DNA of 64,000 nt from Hydrogenophilus thermoluteolus (GCF_003574215.1 NZ_AP018558.1:1529001-1593000), one strand, 5' to 3'. Counted from the stretch's first letter, positions 9,330 through 19,139 are shown. Made by a program: numbers and translations. Notes: generated by a model not told the origin, from the letters alone.

Positions 9330-10540
9330 TGTCGCTCAGAGACCGATTCCACCGTTGGGAGCCCCACTTCCTGCCCGGAGGCAAATGGGAGCGGTGGTAC
9401 CCGCTCTACGAGATGGTCGAAACCTTCCTCTACTGGACCAACCAGCCGACGAAGAGCGCCCCGCACGTGCGCGACGCGATCGACCTCAAGCGGATGATGA
9501 GTTATGTGGTCGTCGCACTGCTGCCCGCAGTGCTCATGGCCTGTTACAACACGGGTTACCAAGCGAACCTCGCCGTGAGCGCGTTCGGCGCCGAAAAGGG
9601 CGATTGGCGCGGCGCGCTCTATCTCGCGCTCGGCTTTTCGTTCGACCCGGAAAGCGTCGTCGGCAACTTCGTGCTGGGATTCCTCCATTTCCTTCCCATC
9701 TACCTCACCACACTGGTGGTGGGTGGACTCTGGGAGGTCCTCTTCGCCATAGTGCGCAAACATGAAGTCAATGAAGGGTTTCTGGTAACCTCGATGCTCT
9801 ATACCCTGACGATGCCGCCCAACGCGCCGCTCTGGCTCGTGGCGTTGGGCATCAGTTTCGGCGTCGTCTTCGGCAAGGAGATTTTCGGCGGCACGGGAAA
9901 GAACTTCCTCAACCCAGCGCTTACCGGCCGCGCGTTCCTCTTTTTCGCGTATCCGAGTGCGATGTCGGGCGACACCGTTTGGGTTGCCGTCGATGGATAC
10001 GCCCGCGCCACGCCGTTGGGAATCGGCGCATCCGAGGGCATGGCAGGTATCGCGCAAGCTGGCTACACTTGGTGGGACGCCTTCCTGGGGTTCATTCCTG
10101 GGTCGCTGGGAGAAACCTCGGCGCTCGCAATCCTCATCGGAGGGTTGTTCCTCCTCTACACCAAGATCGCCTCCTGGCGGATCGTTGCCGGCGTTGCGAT
10201 CGGGGTGATCGTGACTACACTGCTCTTCAACTGGTTCGGCCCCGAAAACAACCCGATGGCGGCGATGCCGTGGTATTGGCACTTCGCCGTGGGTGGCTTG
10301 ATGCTCGCGATGTTTTTCATGGCCACCGACCCCGTTTCCGCGTCGATGACCCAAGCCGGACGCTGGATTTTCGGTCTGTTGATCGGCTTCATGGTGGTGC
10401 TGATCCGCGTTGCCAACCCCGCCTTTCCGGAAGGGGCGATGCTCGCGGTCCTCTTTGCGAACGTCTGGGCCCCGTTCATCGACTATCTGGTGATGCGTTG
10501 GCATCTCTCGCGTCGGGAGCGTCGCTATGTCCAACTCTGA
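9329..10540 (+). CDS. nqrB: Na+-translocating NADH:quinone reductase subunit B
   Basis: Polytopic membrane subunit of 403 aa that in the family carries a covalent FMN on a threonine and forms part of the Na+ path. The start at 9329 overlaps the nqrA stop; a longer in-frame extension to 9215 lies in nqrA and is not needed. Many hydrophobic helices are present. The flavinylation site reads DGYARATPL: the Asp, the Ala and the acceptor Thr of the Dxx(S/T)GAT motif are kept, but the Ser/Thr and Gly positions are Ala and Arg. It overlaps nqrC by 14 bp. Confidence 0.95.
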   Translation: MSLRDRFHRWEPHFLPGGKWERWYPLYEMVETFLYWTNQPTKSAPHVRDAIDLKRMMSYVVVALLPAVLMACYNTGYQANLAVSAFGAEKGDWRGALYLALGFSFDPESVVGNFVLGFLHFLPIYLTTLVVGGLWEVLFAIVRKHEVNEGFLVTSMLYTLTMPPNAPLWLVALGISFGVVFGKEIFGGTGKNFLNPALTGRAFLFFAYPSAMSGDTVWVAVDGYARATPLGIGASEGMAGIAQAGYTWWDAFLGFIPGSLGETSALAILIGGLFLLYTKIASWRIVAGVAIGVIVTTLLFNWFGPENNPMAAMPWYWHFAVGGLMLAMFFMATDPVSASMTQAGRWIFGLLIGFMVVLIRVANPAFPEGAMLAVLFANVWAPFIDYLVMRWHLSRRERRYVQL

Positions 10541-11354
10541 AACCTTCAACCTGAAAGCGATCTGGGCGCTACCCAACGACGACCTGCGTAAGATCGTCGC
10601 CGTGGCGCTCGTCGTCTGCTTCTTCTGCGCCGCGCTCGTCTCGGCCACGGTCGTGGCGCTGCGCCCACTGCAACAGCACAATCAAGCAGCATTTCGGGCG
10701 AAGAACATCGTCGAAGTCGCCGGCATTTGGCAGCCAGGCAGCCCGATTTCTCCCGCCGAAGCCCTCAAGTCGCTCGAACAGGTGTGGGTGGAGCTGGGAA
10801 CGGGCCGGGTCCTCGATACCCCGCCGCCCCTACCTGCCGACCCACAAAAAATCGCGCGTGACCCCAATTGGTCGCAGCCGCTTGCCCGCAGCGAAGACCC
10901 CGCTGGCATCAAAAGGCTGCCCAAAGTGATGCCCGTCTACCTGAAGCGCGACGCGAACGGCAAAGTCACAGTGATCGTACTCCCCATCCACGGCTCCGGT
11001 CTTTGGTCGACGATGTGGGGTTTCCTGGCGTTGGAAGGGGATGGCACCACGATCCGCGGTCTCAAGTTCTACCAACAGGCAGAAACGCCGGGTCTGGGCG
11101 GCGAGGTGGAAAACCCCAAATGGCGCGCGCTGTGGCACGGCAAACGAGCTTTCGACGAACAGGGTCAGGTAGCGATCCACGTCGTCAAAGGCCGTGTCGA
11201 TCCCAACACGCCGGAAGCGCAGTTCGCCGTCGATGGGTTGGCGGGCGCGACGCTCACTTCGAAAGGGGTCGATCAAACCGTCCGTTTCTGGTTGAGCGAA
11301 CGCGCGTACGGACCCTTCCTGCAATCATTGAGAAGCAAGGGGGATGGGCAATGA
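10527..11354 (+). CDS. nqrC: Na+-translocating NADH:quinone reductase subunit C
   Basis: 275-aa subunit with one N-terminal membrane anchor (about residues 20-45) and a periplasmic FMN-binding domain. The motif DGLAGATLTS near residue 240 contains the Thr that receives FMN from ApbE in characterised NqrC proteins. No apbE flavin transferase is seen in this window, so it would have to be encoded elsewhere. Reading starts inside the nqrB end and its stop overlaps nqrD (ATGA), typical of a coupled operon. Confidence 0.94.
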   Translation: MSNSETFNLKAIWALPNDDLRKIVAVALVVCFFCAALVSATVVALRPLQQHNQAAFRAKNIVEVAGIWQPGSPISPAEALKSLEQVWVELGTGRVLDTPPPLPADPQKIARDPNWSQPLARSEDPAGIKRLPKVMPVYLKRDANGKVTVIVLPIHGSGLWSTMWGFLALEGDGTTIRGLKFYQQAETPGLGGEVENPKWRALWHGKRAFDEQGQVAIHVVKGRVDPNTPEAQFAVDGLAGATLTSKGVDQTVRFWLSERAYGPFLQSLRSKGDGQ

Positions 11355-12010
11355 GCGAAATCAAAAAGACCCTGACACAACCGATCGTAGCCAACAACCC
11401 GATCATCCTACAGGTGCTCGGGATCTGCTCGGCGCTTGCGGTCACCTCGAAACTGTCCACCGCATTCACGATGTCGATCGCACTCACACTCGTGACCGCG
11501 TTCTCCAACTTGTTCATCAGCTTGATCCGTGAGCATATCCCGAGTTCGATCCGCATCATCATCCAGATGACGATCATCAGTACGCTCGTGATCGTCGTCG
11601 ACCAGTTCCTCAAAGCCTTCGCGTTCGAAATCAGCCGCGAGCTCTCGGTTTTCGTCGGCCTCATCATCACCAACTGCATCGTGATGGGGCGTGCCGAGGC
11701 CTATGCGATGAGCCATCCGCCTGTGGCGAGCTTCTGGGACGGTATCGGCAACGGGCTCGGGTATAGTGCGATCCTGCTCACGGTCGGCTTCGTCCGCGAA
11801 CTCCTCGGGTCTGGCACGCTCTTTGGCTATCCGGTACTGCCCACGGTCAACGATGGCGGCTGGTACGTCCCGAATGGGCTTTTGCTCCTTCCCCCAAGCG
11901 CCTTTTTCCTGATCGGCCTCATCATCTGGGCCGTGCGCACCTGGCAACCGAAACAGCGTGAAACCGTGGAATTCCGTGTCCGCGCGGCGCCACAGTCGGA
12001 GGGGGTGTGA
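11351..12010 (+). CDS. nqrD: Na+-translocating NADH:quinone reductase subunit D
   Basis: Integral membrane subunit, 219 aa. The start is the ATG overlapping the nqrC stop, giving MSEIKKTLTQPIVANNPI, the characteristic NqrD N-terminus. A longer frame to 10868 lies inside nqrC and is rejected. Six or so hydrophobic helices are visible, including the conserved ALAVTSKLSTAFTMSIALT and NCIVMGRAEAYAM segments. NqrD and NqrE pair in the membrane and, in solved structures, bind an iron centre between them. Confidence 0.95.
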   Translation: MSEIKKTLTQPIVANNPIILQVLGICSALAVTSKLSTAFTMSIALTLVTAFSNLFISLIREHIPSSIRIIIQMTIISTLVIVVDQFLKAFAFEISRELSVFVGLIITNCIVMGRAEAYAMSHPPVASFWDGIGNGLGYSAILLTVGFVRELLGSGTLFGYPVLPTVNDGGWYVPNGLLLLPPSAFFLIGLIIWAVRTWQPKQRETVEFRVRAAPQSEGV

Positions 12011-12011
12011 G

Positions 12012-12617
<606 letters not shown>

Positions 12618-12637
12618 CACGCGAACGGAAGTGACTC

Positions 12638-13852
12638 ATGATCGAAGTCATCTTGGGCGTCTTTTTTTTCGTAGCGATCGTCCTGGCGCTGGTGGCGTTC
12701 ATTCTGGCGGCCCGCAAGCGATTGGTCGCAAGCGGTACGGTTCCCATCGAAATCAATGGGGAGAAAACCATCGCGGCGCCGGTTGGCAGCAAACTGCTCG
12801 GTGCGCTTGCCGACGCGAAACTCTTCGTCAGCTCGGCGTGTGGTGGTGGCGGTTCGTGCGGCCAATGCAAGGTGAAAGTGCTCGATGGCGGCGGGGCGTT
12901 GCTGCCTACCGAAGCCGCACACATCAACAAAAAGCAGGCGCGCGAGGGCTACCGCCTCTCCTGCCAGGTCACCGTCAAACAGCCGATGAAGGTCGAAGTC
13001 CCCGAAGAGGTCTTCGGCGTCAAGAAGTGGGAATGTACCGTCAAGAGCAACCGCAACGTCGCCACCTTCATCAAAGAGCTGGTGCTCGAACTGCCCCCGG
13101 GGGAAAACGTCGATTTCCGCGCGGGCGGTTACATTCAGATCGAAGCCCCGCCTCATGTCCGTCACTTCAAAGATTTCGATATCCCTGAGCCCTTTCGCAG
13201 TGACTGGGAAAAGATGGGGCTCTTCGATCTGGTCTCCCAAGTGGACGAGCCGATCGTGCGCGCCTACTCGATGGCGAACTATCCGCTGGAAAAGGGCATC
13301 ATCATGCTCAACGTCCGGATCGCGACGCCGCCACGTCCTGGGCTGCCACCTGGGAAGATGTCGTCGTACATCTTCGGCCTCAAACCCGGTGACAAGGTGA
13401 CGATTTCCGGTCCCTTTGGCGAATTCTTCGCCCGTGACACCGACAATGAGATGGTTTTCATCGGCGGTGGCGCGGGGATGGCCCCGATGCGCTCGCACAT
13501 TTTCGACCAACTCGAGCGCCTGCACAGCAAGCGCAAGATCACCTTCTGGTACGGGGCCCGGTCGAAGAAAGAGCTCTTCTACGTCGACGACTTCAACCGG
13601 CTGCAGGAAAAATACCCCAATTTCCGTTGGTTCATCGCGCTTTCCGACCCGCAACCCGAAGACAACTGGACGGGCTATACCGGGTTCATCCACAATGTCC
13701 TCTACGAACACTATCTCAAAGATCACCCCGCGCCGGAGGATTGCGAATACTATCTCTGCGGCCCACCCGTGATGACCGCCGCAGTGACACAGATGTTGCT
13801 CGATCTGGGAGTCGAGCGCGAAAACATCCTCTTCGACGATTTCGGCGGCTGA
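12638..13852 (+). CDS. nqrF: Na+-translocating NADH:quinone reductase subunit F
   Basis: NADH-oxidising entry subunit, 404 aa. One N-terminal membrane helix (EVILGVFFFVAIVLALVAF) precedes a [2Fe-2S] ferredoxin domain with cysteines C68, C74, C77 (CGGGGSCGQC) and C109. The C-terminal ferredoxin-reductase domain binds FAD (RAYSMANYP) and NADH (FIGGGAGMAPMRSHI). Length and order are normal. It delivers electrons from NADH to the NqrB/C flavins that drive Na+ export. Confidence 0.97.
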   Translation: MIEVILGVFFFVAIVLALVAFILAARKRLVASGTVPIEINGEKTIAAPVGSKLLGALADAKLFVSSACGGGGSCGQCKVKVLDGGGALLPTEAAHINKKQAREGYRLSCQVTVKQPMKVEVPEEVFGVKKWECTVKSNRNVATFIKELVLELPPGENVDFRAGGYIQIEAPPHVRHFKDFDIPEPFRSDWEKMGLFDLVSQVDEPIVRAYSMANYPLEKGIIMLNVRIATPPRPGLPPGKMSSYIFGLKPGDKVTISGPFGEFFARDTDNEMVFIGGGAGMAPMRSHIFDQLERLHSKRKITFWYGARSKKELFYVDDFNRLQEKYPNFRWFIALSDPQPEDNWTGYTGFIHNVLYEHYLKDHPAPEDCEYYLCGPPVMTAAVTQMLLDLGVERENILFDDFGG

Positions 13853-13873
13853 TCGAGACAAGGAGCGTCCACC

Positions 13874-14071
13874 ATGAGTACTTTTTTGGCCACGCTTGCT
13901 GTGTTTCTGCTCTTCGTCCTCTTCGCGGCAATTGGCGTACTCTTTGGGCGGCGCGCGCTCCAAGGTTCTTGCGGTGGCCTTGGCCGTTTTGGTATTTCCT
14001 GCGACGGGGGATGCAGCCAGCCTTGCCCCCGCAAGGCGGCTGCGCAAGAGGAGAAGCAAACATCATGCTGA
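13874..14071 (+). CDS. nqrM: Na+-NQR maturation protein NqrM
   Basis: Small protein of 65 aa with one N-terminal membrane helix and a Cys-rich tail carrying the DUF539/NqrM signature (SCGGLGRFGISCDGGCSQPC). In Vibrio, NqrM is needed for assembly of Na+-NQR, with its cysteines implicated in iron delivery to the NqrD/E site. Position directly after nqrF supports this role. It overlaps the next gene by 7 bp. Confidence 0.9.
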   Translation: MSTFLATLAVFLLFVLFAAIGVLFGRRALQGSCGGLGRFGISCDGGCSQPCPRKAAAQEEKQTSC

Positions 14072-14469
14072 CCGACTTCTTTGTCCGCGATTTCGTCCGC
14101 CGCGACCCGCTCGTCTTTCACCCGGAAACTGCGCTCACCGAAGCGCTGGAAGCGCTCGTCGTCCATCGCGTGAATGGTGCGCCGGTGACCGACCGTTTCG
14201 GCAAATTGATCGGTTTCTTTTCCGAAAAAGACCTGTTGAAGCCCCTCGTTGCCGATGCGTACCTCAACGAACTGGCCGGCAATGTCGGTGATTTCATGAA
14301 CCGCAAAGTGGTCACCCTTGACGCCGAGGACACCCTTCTCGATGCCGCGCGGGCGTTTGCCGAGAACCACTACCATGCCTATCCGGTAGTCGAAGACGGG
14401 ACGTTGATCGGCGTGTTGGACCGTTCGCGCCTCATCGCCACCATCGCAAAAATCCTCCGTACGGTCTAG
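14065..14469 (+). CDS. tandem CBS-domain protein
   Basis: Protein of 134 aa made almost wholly of two CBS motifs (RDPLVFHPETALTEALEAL...APVTDRFGKLIGFFSEKDLL, then NRKVVTLDAEDTLLDAAR...AYPVVEDGTLIGVLDRSRL). CBS pairs usually sense adenylates or similar ligands. The start is the ATG inside the nqrM end; longer readings fall in nqrF. No catalytic domain is present. Its overlap with nqrM puts it in the nqr operon, suggesting it may sense energy state for Na+-NQR or a partner, which is inference. Confidence 0.85.
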   Translation: MLTDFFVRDFVRRDPLVFHPETALTEALEALVVHRVNGAPVTDRFGKLIGFFSEKDLLKPLVADAYLNELAGNVGDFMNRKVVTLDAEDTLLDAARAFAENHYHAYPVVEDGTLIGVLDRSRLIATIAKILRTV

Positions 14470-14543
14470 GCCGCCCCCTTCTTGGCGTTCGGGCGTTGCG
14501 CTACAATTGGCGAATTACCACGCATTCCTGAGGAGCTTCGGCG

Positions 14544-15464
14544 ATGTCGATGTCCGATCGTGACGGCACCATCTGGTACGACGGCGAACTCGTGCCCTGG
14601 CGCGAGGCCACCACCCATGTGCTCACCCACTCGCTCCACTACGGTCTAGCGGTTTTCGAAGGCTTACGCGCCTACGAAACCGAACGTGGGCCAGCGATCT
14701 TTCGCCTGCGCGAGCACACCGAACGGCTCCTCAATTCCGCAAAGATCTACATGATGCCGATCGCCTACTCGCTGGAAACGCTGATGGAAGCGCAAAAAGC
14801 GGTGGTGCGCGCCAACAACCTCACGTCGTGCTACATCCGCCCCATCGCCTTTTACGGCTCGGAAAAGATGGGGGTTTCGCCGCGCGGGGCCAAGGTGCAC
14901 GTTGCCATCGCCGCGTGGCCGTGGGGCGCTTATCTCGGCGAAGAGGGGTTGCAAAAAGGAATTCGTGTCAAAACCTCGTCGTTTCAGCGCCAACACGTAA
15001 ACGTCACGATGCCCCGCGCCAAAGTAGCAAGCACCTACGCCAACTCGATCCTCGCCAACCTCGAGGTCACCAGCCAAGGGTACGATGAGGCGCTGCTTCT
15101 CGACACCATGGGTTTCGTTGCCGAAGGCGCCGGGGAGAACCTCTTCCTGGTGAAGAACGGGCAACTCATCGAACCCGAGATCGCGTGCGCGCTCACCGGA
15201 ATCACCCGCGACACCGTCCATCACATCGCGCGTGAGCTCGGCATTCCGCTCGTTTCGCGGCGTTTGACCCGCGACGACGTCTACATCGCCGATGAAGCCT
15301 TTTTCACCGGCACCGCCGCCGAAGTCACCCCGATCCGCGAACTCGACGACCGCGTGATCGGCTCCGGGAGCCGCGGGCCGATTACTGAGAAAATCCAAGC
15401 GCGCTACTTCGAGATCGTCAACGGCCGTGCCCCCGAATACGACCACTGGCTGACGTACGTCTAA
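14544..15464 (+). CDS. ilvE: branched-chain amino acid aminotransferase
   Basis: Fold-type IV PLP enzyme, 306 aa, normal IlvE length, catalysing the last step of Leu/Ile/Val synthesis. It begins MSMSDRDGTIWYDGELVPW and shows SLHYGLAVFEGLRAY, the PLP-lysine segment (RAKVASTYANS) near residue 160 and the phosphate-binding region (DTMGFVAEGAGENLF). An AGGAG-type ribosome site lies ahead of the start. Ten bases separate it from the zinc-ribbon gene, a pairing common in beta- and gammaproteobacteria. Confidence 0.95.
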   Translation: MSMSDRDGTIWYDGELVPWREATTHVLTHSLHYGLAVFEGLRAYETERGPAIFRLREHTERLLNSAKIYMMPIAYSLETLMEAQKAVVRANNLTSCYIRPIAFYGSEKMGVSPRGAKVHVAIAAWPWGAYLGEEGLQKGIRVKTSSFQRQHVNVTMPRAKVASTYANSILANLEVTSQGYDEALLLDTMGFVAEGAGENLFLVKNGQLIEPEIACALTGITRDTVHHIARELGIPLVSRRLTRDDVYIADEAFFTGTAAEVTPIRELDDRVIGSGSRGPITEKIQARYFEIVNGRAPEYDHWLTYV

Positions 15465-15474
15465 GGAGCCCAGG

Positions 15475-15687
15475 ATGAGCGAAAACCCGTTGGATTCGGT
15501 CCGTAAGGAGCGGCAGATCACCGTTACCGCTGCGGATCTGCCTCTGTGCTGCCCGCTCCCCGACGAACCCGTCGCCCTGTTGCATCCGCGTGTCTACCTC
15601 GACCCAGTCAAAAGCGGGAAAGCGGTCTGCCCGTACTGCAGCCGCGAATTCCTTTTCACCGGCGAACCCCCGAAAGGCCACCACTGA
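15475..15687 (+). CDS. zf-CHCC zinc-ribbon protein
   Basis: Protein of 70 aa ending in a CHCC-type zinc finger related to the mitochondrial complex I subunit NDUFS6. The metal ligands are visible in the stretch HPRVYLD...KAVCPYCSREF, with further cysteines in LPLCCPLP. Its function in bacteria is not established. An AAGGAG ribosome site precedes it, and its stop overlaps the next start (TGATG), so it is cotranscribed with ilvE and the phosphomutase. Confidence 0.85.
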   Translation: MSENPLDSVRKERQITVTAADLPLCCPLPDEPVALLHPRVYLDPVKSGKAVCPYCSREFLFTGEPPKGHH

Positions 15688-17084
15688 TGACACCGTTCGT
15701 CCCAGACGCGTCGATCTTCAAAGCTTATGACATCCGCGGGATCGTCGATCGTACCCTCACCACGGAAGCCGCATTCGCGATCGGCTGGGCGCTGGGCAGC
15801 GAAGCGGTACGGCGAGGCGTTACCGAGATCGTGATCGGTCGCGACGGACGGTTATCGGGCCCGACCCTTGCCGAAGCGCTGTCGCGCGGCATTCGGCACG
15901 CTGGCGTCGGCGTGATCGCGATCGGCTGCGTTCCCACACCGGTCACCTATTTCGCCGCCGAACACCTGGGCACCCACTCGTGCGTTTCGGTCACCGGCAG
16001 CCACAACCCGCCCGAATACAACGGGTTCAAAATGGTGCTCGCCGGCGAAACCCTTTACGGGCCGCTCATCACCGACCTGCGCCGCCGTCTCCAAGAAAAC
16101 GACCTCGTCGTGGCTCCGCAACCGGCAACGGAACGGGAAGTTGATGTCGTCCCTGCGTACGTCGCTCGCATCGCCAGTGACGTACGCCTGGCGCGCCCGA
16201 TGAAAATCGCGATCGACTGCGGTAACGGCGTTGCTGGGGCGGTTGCGCCGCAGCTCTTCACCGCGCTCGGTGCCGAGGTGCTCCCGCTCTACTGCGAAGT
16301 CGATGGCACGTTCCCCAACCACCACCCAGACCCCTCCAAACTCGAAAACCTCCGCGACCTGGTCGCGACGGTCACTTCCCGCGACGTCGAACTCGGTTTG
16401 GCGTTTGACGGCGACGGCGATCGGTTGGGCGTGATCACCAAAGCCGGACAAGTAATTTTCCCTGACCGGCAATTGATGCTCTTTGCTGCGGACCTCCTGG
16501 CGCGCAACCCGGGCGCGACGATCCTCTTCGACGTCAAATGCAGTCGCCATCTTGCCAGGTGGATTCGTGACCACGGCGGCCAGCCGCTCATGTGGAAAAC
16601 GGGCCACGCGTTCATCAAGCAAAAGCTCAAAGCAAGCGGCGCGCTCCTAGCCGGCGAAATGAGCGGCCACCTTTTCTTCAAGGAGCGCTGGTACGGTTTC
16701 GACGATGGGCTCTACGCTGCGGCGCGCCTGTTGGAAATCCTTTCGCGCCACCCGAACCCTTCTGAAGTGCTCGAAGCGCTCCCCGATTCCCTCGCCACCC
16801 CCGAACTCAACATCAAAATGGGCGAGGGCGAACCGCACCAGCTCGTCGAAAAACTCCAGCGCTACACGGGTTTCTCCGGGGCCAACGAAATCATCACGCT
16901 CGATGGCGTGCGCGTCGAATACCCCGACGGCTTCGGCCTGGTGCGGGCATCGAACACCACGCCCGTTCTGGTCCTGCGCTTCGAAGCGGAGAGCGAAACG
17001 GCGCTTGCTCAGATCCAACGCGATTTTGCGCGCGCGCTTGCCGAGGTGTGGCCGGGGATCGACTGCTCGCCGCTTTCCCGCTGA
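15687..17084 (+). CDS. algC: phosphomannomutase/phosphoglucomutase
   Basis: Alpha-D-phosphohexomutase of 465 aa, the size of AlgC-type PMM/PGM. It converts mannose-6-P or glucose-6-P to the 1-phosphate for exopolysaccharide and LPS precursors. The phosphoserine loop is VTGSHNPPEYNGFK (serine near residue 108), the metal-binding loop FDGDGDRLG and the sugar-binding loop GEMSGHLFF. The start overlaps the previous stop; a longer frame from 15546 lies in the upstream gene. The symbol rests on family resemblance; manB would be equally usable. Confidence 0.88.
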   Translation: MTPFVPDASIFKAYDIRGIVDRTLTTEAAFAIGWALGSEAVRRGVTEIVIGRDGRLSGPTLAEALSRGIRHAGVGVIAIGCVPTPVTYFAAEHLGTHSCVSVTGSHNPPEYNGFKMVLAGETLYGPLITDLRRRLQENDLVVAPQPATEREVDVVPAYVARIASDVRLARPMKIAIDCGNGVAGAVAPQLFTALGAEVLPLYCEVDGTFPNHHPDPSKLENLRDLVATVTSRDVELGLAFDGDGDRLGVITKAGQVIFPDRQLMLFAADLLARNPGATILFDVKCSRHLARWIRDHGGQPLMWKTGHAFIKQKLKASGALLAGEMSGHLFFKERWYGFDDGLYAAARLLEILSRHPNPSEVLEALPDSLATPELNIKMGEGEPHQLVEKLQRYTGFSGANEIITLDGVRVEYPDGFGLVRASNTTPVLVLRFEAESETALAQIQRDFARALAEVWPGIDCSPLSR

Positions 17085-17262
17085 CTTTTTCCCTTCGGTT
17101 GCGCTGACTTTTTTCGTTCGGTTGTCCAGCGGGGCCCAACGCGCTTTTTGGGCGCGCAAACCGTGCCGCGAGTGCGCCACAACCCTTTACCGCTGCTGGT
17201 TTTTTTTGCCGCGATCCGGTACACTGTGTAGTCAAAAAATAAAAACCGTCGCGGAGTCCACC

Positions 17263-19122
17263 ATGCGCCTCGCCACCAAAGTCAGCGCCTTCTACCTCGC
17301 GGCAACAGCGACACTGGTGCTCGTGCTCGCCGCGGTCGCGCTCATTGCGTTCCGCGCCTTCTCGCTCACCGCCGCGACCGCGCACGCCCAGACTGCAGCG
17401 GAGATCGTCCGTGTTCACCTCACCGAGGCGATGCTCTTGGGGACGATCGGTGAGCGGCAGCGTTTCCTCGACCGGTTGCGTGATGTCCAGAATCTGCGCA
17501 GCGCCCGCATCGTCCGCGCACCGCTCGTCGATCGGCAGTTCGGCAAAAACCGGCAAGGGGAGCGCGAACCGGACGCGATCGAACAGCGGGTGCTCGAAAC
17601 CGGTAAATCCTACTTCGAAACGGTCGAAACGCTTACCGAATCCTACTTTCGTGCCACCATTCCTTATGTTGCGAGCGCCTACGGCATCCCCAACTGCCTG
17701 CAATGCCACCAGGTTGCGGAGGGTTCGGTGCTCGGTGCGATCACGGTAACGATCGATCTCAACGTATTGCGCCAACATGCGATCCTCACCATCGCCGCGA
17801 TCGTCGCGATCATCGCTCTTTTTGCCGTTTCCCTCCTCTGGCTTCTCAACCGGTTGCTTCGCCCCATCACCGTTACCGCCGACGAGATCACCGAAGTGGT
17901 CCATGGTGGCGTCGAAGGGCGGTTCGACCGGCGGATCGCTGCGCGCAGCAGCGACGAAACGGGTAGAATCGCACGCGAAGTGAACCGCCTTCTCGATGCG
18001 ATCAGCCAAGCGCTTGCGCAGATCAACGAACCGATCGCGCGCGTCTTCGGGTGGCGCCACCAACATGACAATCAACTGCAAGCCGCCGTGCACGCGGTAA
18101 GGACGATGGCGGCGATCGCCCACTTCAAACAGACGATCGAAGAGGACCGCGAGATCTCTGAGATCTATCGCCGGCTCTACCGCCTTTCCCGTGATACCTC
18201 CGCCGTTGCCGAGGTTTCGCTCCTCGAGTGCCGCAATGACGAAATGCACGCGATTGGGGATGACGGAATGGCGCAAACCCGCTGCTGCCCCGGCTGCGAT
18301 CCTGCGATCGCCGCGTCGCCCGAACTGTGCCGTGCGTACCGTACCGAGCATTGGGTCGACGGCCTTACCGACCCGTCACTCTGCGCCGCGCAAGCCGTTA
18401 CGACACACCACCCAGACTGGGGTTACCTCTGTTTCCCCATCCGCTTTTCCGGTCAGGTGGGTGCCGTGCTCCAATGGCGGCTGCCACGCGCGCAGCAACG
18501 CGAAGCGCTGAAAGGGGCCGAGCAGTTCCAACGCTACCTCACCGAAGCCGCACCGGTGCTGGAATCGAAGCGACTGCTCGCCCAGCTCAAAGAGAGCGCG
18601 TTACGCGACCCAATGACCGGGTTACGCAACCGGCGCTTCCTGGAAGAGTCGATCGACCTCCTGGTTTCGCAAACCCTGCGCAACCAGCGCCACCTTGCAG
18701 TTATGATGGTGGATATCGACTTTTTCAAAGTAGTCAATGACACCTACGGCCACGATGCCGGTGACGCAGTGGTTCGCTTCATCGCCAAGCTGTTGCAAGA
18801 ATCGGTTCGTACCAGCGATTGGGTAATTCGCTATGGCGGTGAAGAGTTTTTAGTGGTTCTGGTCGATACCGCAGCGGAAGCGGCAATCGCCGTCGCCGAA
18901 AAGATCCGCAGCCAATTGGAGAAGAGTGCGATTCCTTTGCCCCAGGGGCAGACGATCCAGAAAACCCTCTCGGTCGGCGTCGCCGATTTCCCGGGAGACG
19001 GCGACGCCTTCTGGCAGGTGGTGAAATACGCCGACGTTGCGCTCTATCACGCCAAAGAGACCGGGCGCAACCGCGTCGTACGCTTTACACCCGAACTCTG
19101 GCATGAAAAAGAGCAATATTGA
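17263..19122 (+). CDS. membrane diguanylate cyclase with periplasmic CxxCH and cytoplasmic Cys-rich domain
   Basis: Predicted cyclic-di-GMP synthase, 619 aa. One membrane helix spans about residues 8-30. A periplasmic domain of ~150 residues ends with C145-L-Q-C148-H149, a c-type haem attachment motif. A second helix (about 168-195), a HAMP-like linker, and then a Cys-rich cytoplasmic region with GAF-like features (QTRCCPGCDP...SPELCRAY...DPSLCAAQ) follow. The C-terminal GGDEF domain has GGEEF at 525-529 and an RTSD product-inhibition I-site five residues before it. The start is the ATG at 17263; the same frame is open upstream only through algC. Haem-based or redox control of the cyclase is inferred. 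Confidence 0.88.
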   Translation: MRLATKVSAFYLAATATLVLVLAAVALIAFRAFSLTAATAHAQTAAEIVRVHLTEAMLLGTIGERQRFLDRLRDVQNLRSARIVRAPLVDRQFGKNRQGEREPDAIEQRVLETGKSYFETVETLTESYFRATIPYVASAYGIPNCLQCHQVAEGSVLGAITVTIDLNVLRQHAILTIAAIVAIIALFAVSLLWLLNRLLRPITVTADEITEVVHGGVEGRFDRRIAARSSDETGRIAREVNRLLDAISQALAQINEPIARVFGWRHQHDNQLQAAVHAVRTMAAIAHFKQTIEEDREISEIYRRLYRLSRDTSAVAEVSLLECRNDEMHAIGDDGMAQTRCCPGCDPAIAASPELCRAYRTEHWVDGLTDPSLCAAQAVTTHHPDWGYLCFPIRFSGQVGAVLQWRLPRAQQREALKGAEQFQRYLTEAAPVLESKRLLAQLKESALRDPMTGLRNRRFLEESIDLLVSQTLRNQRHLAVMMVDIDFFKVVNDTYGHDAGDAVVRFIAKLLQESVRTSDWVIRYGGEEFLVVLVDTAAEAAIAVAEKIRSQLEKSAIPLPQGQTIQKTLSVGVADFPGDGDAFWQVVKYADVALYHAKETGRNRVVRFTPELWHEKEQY

Positions 19123-19139
19123 AGAACAATTACTGACAC

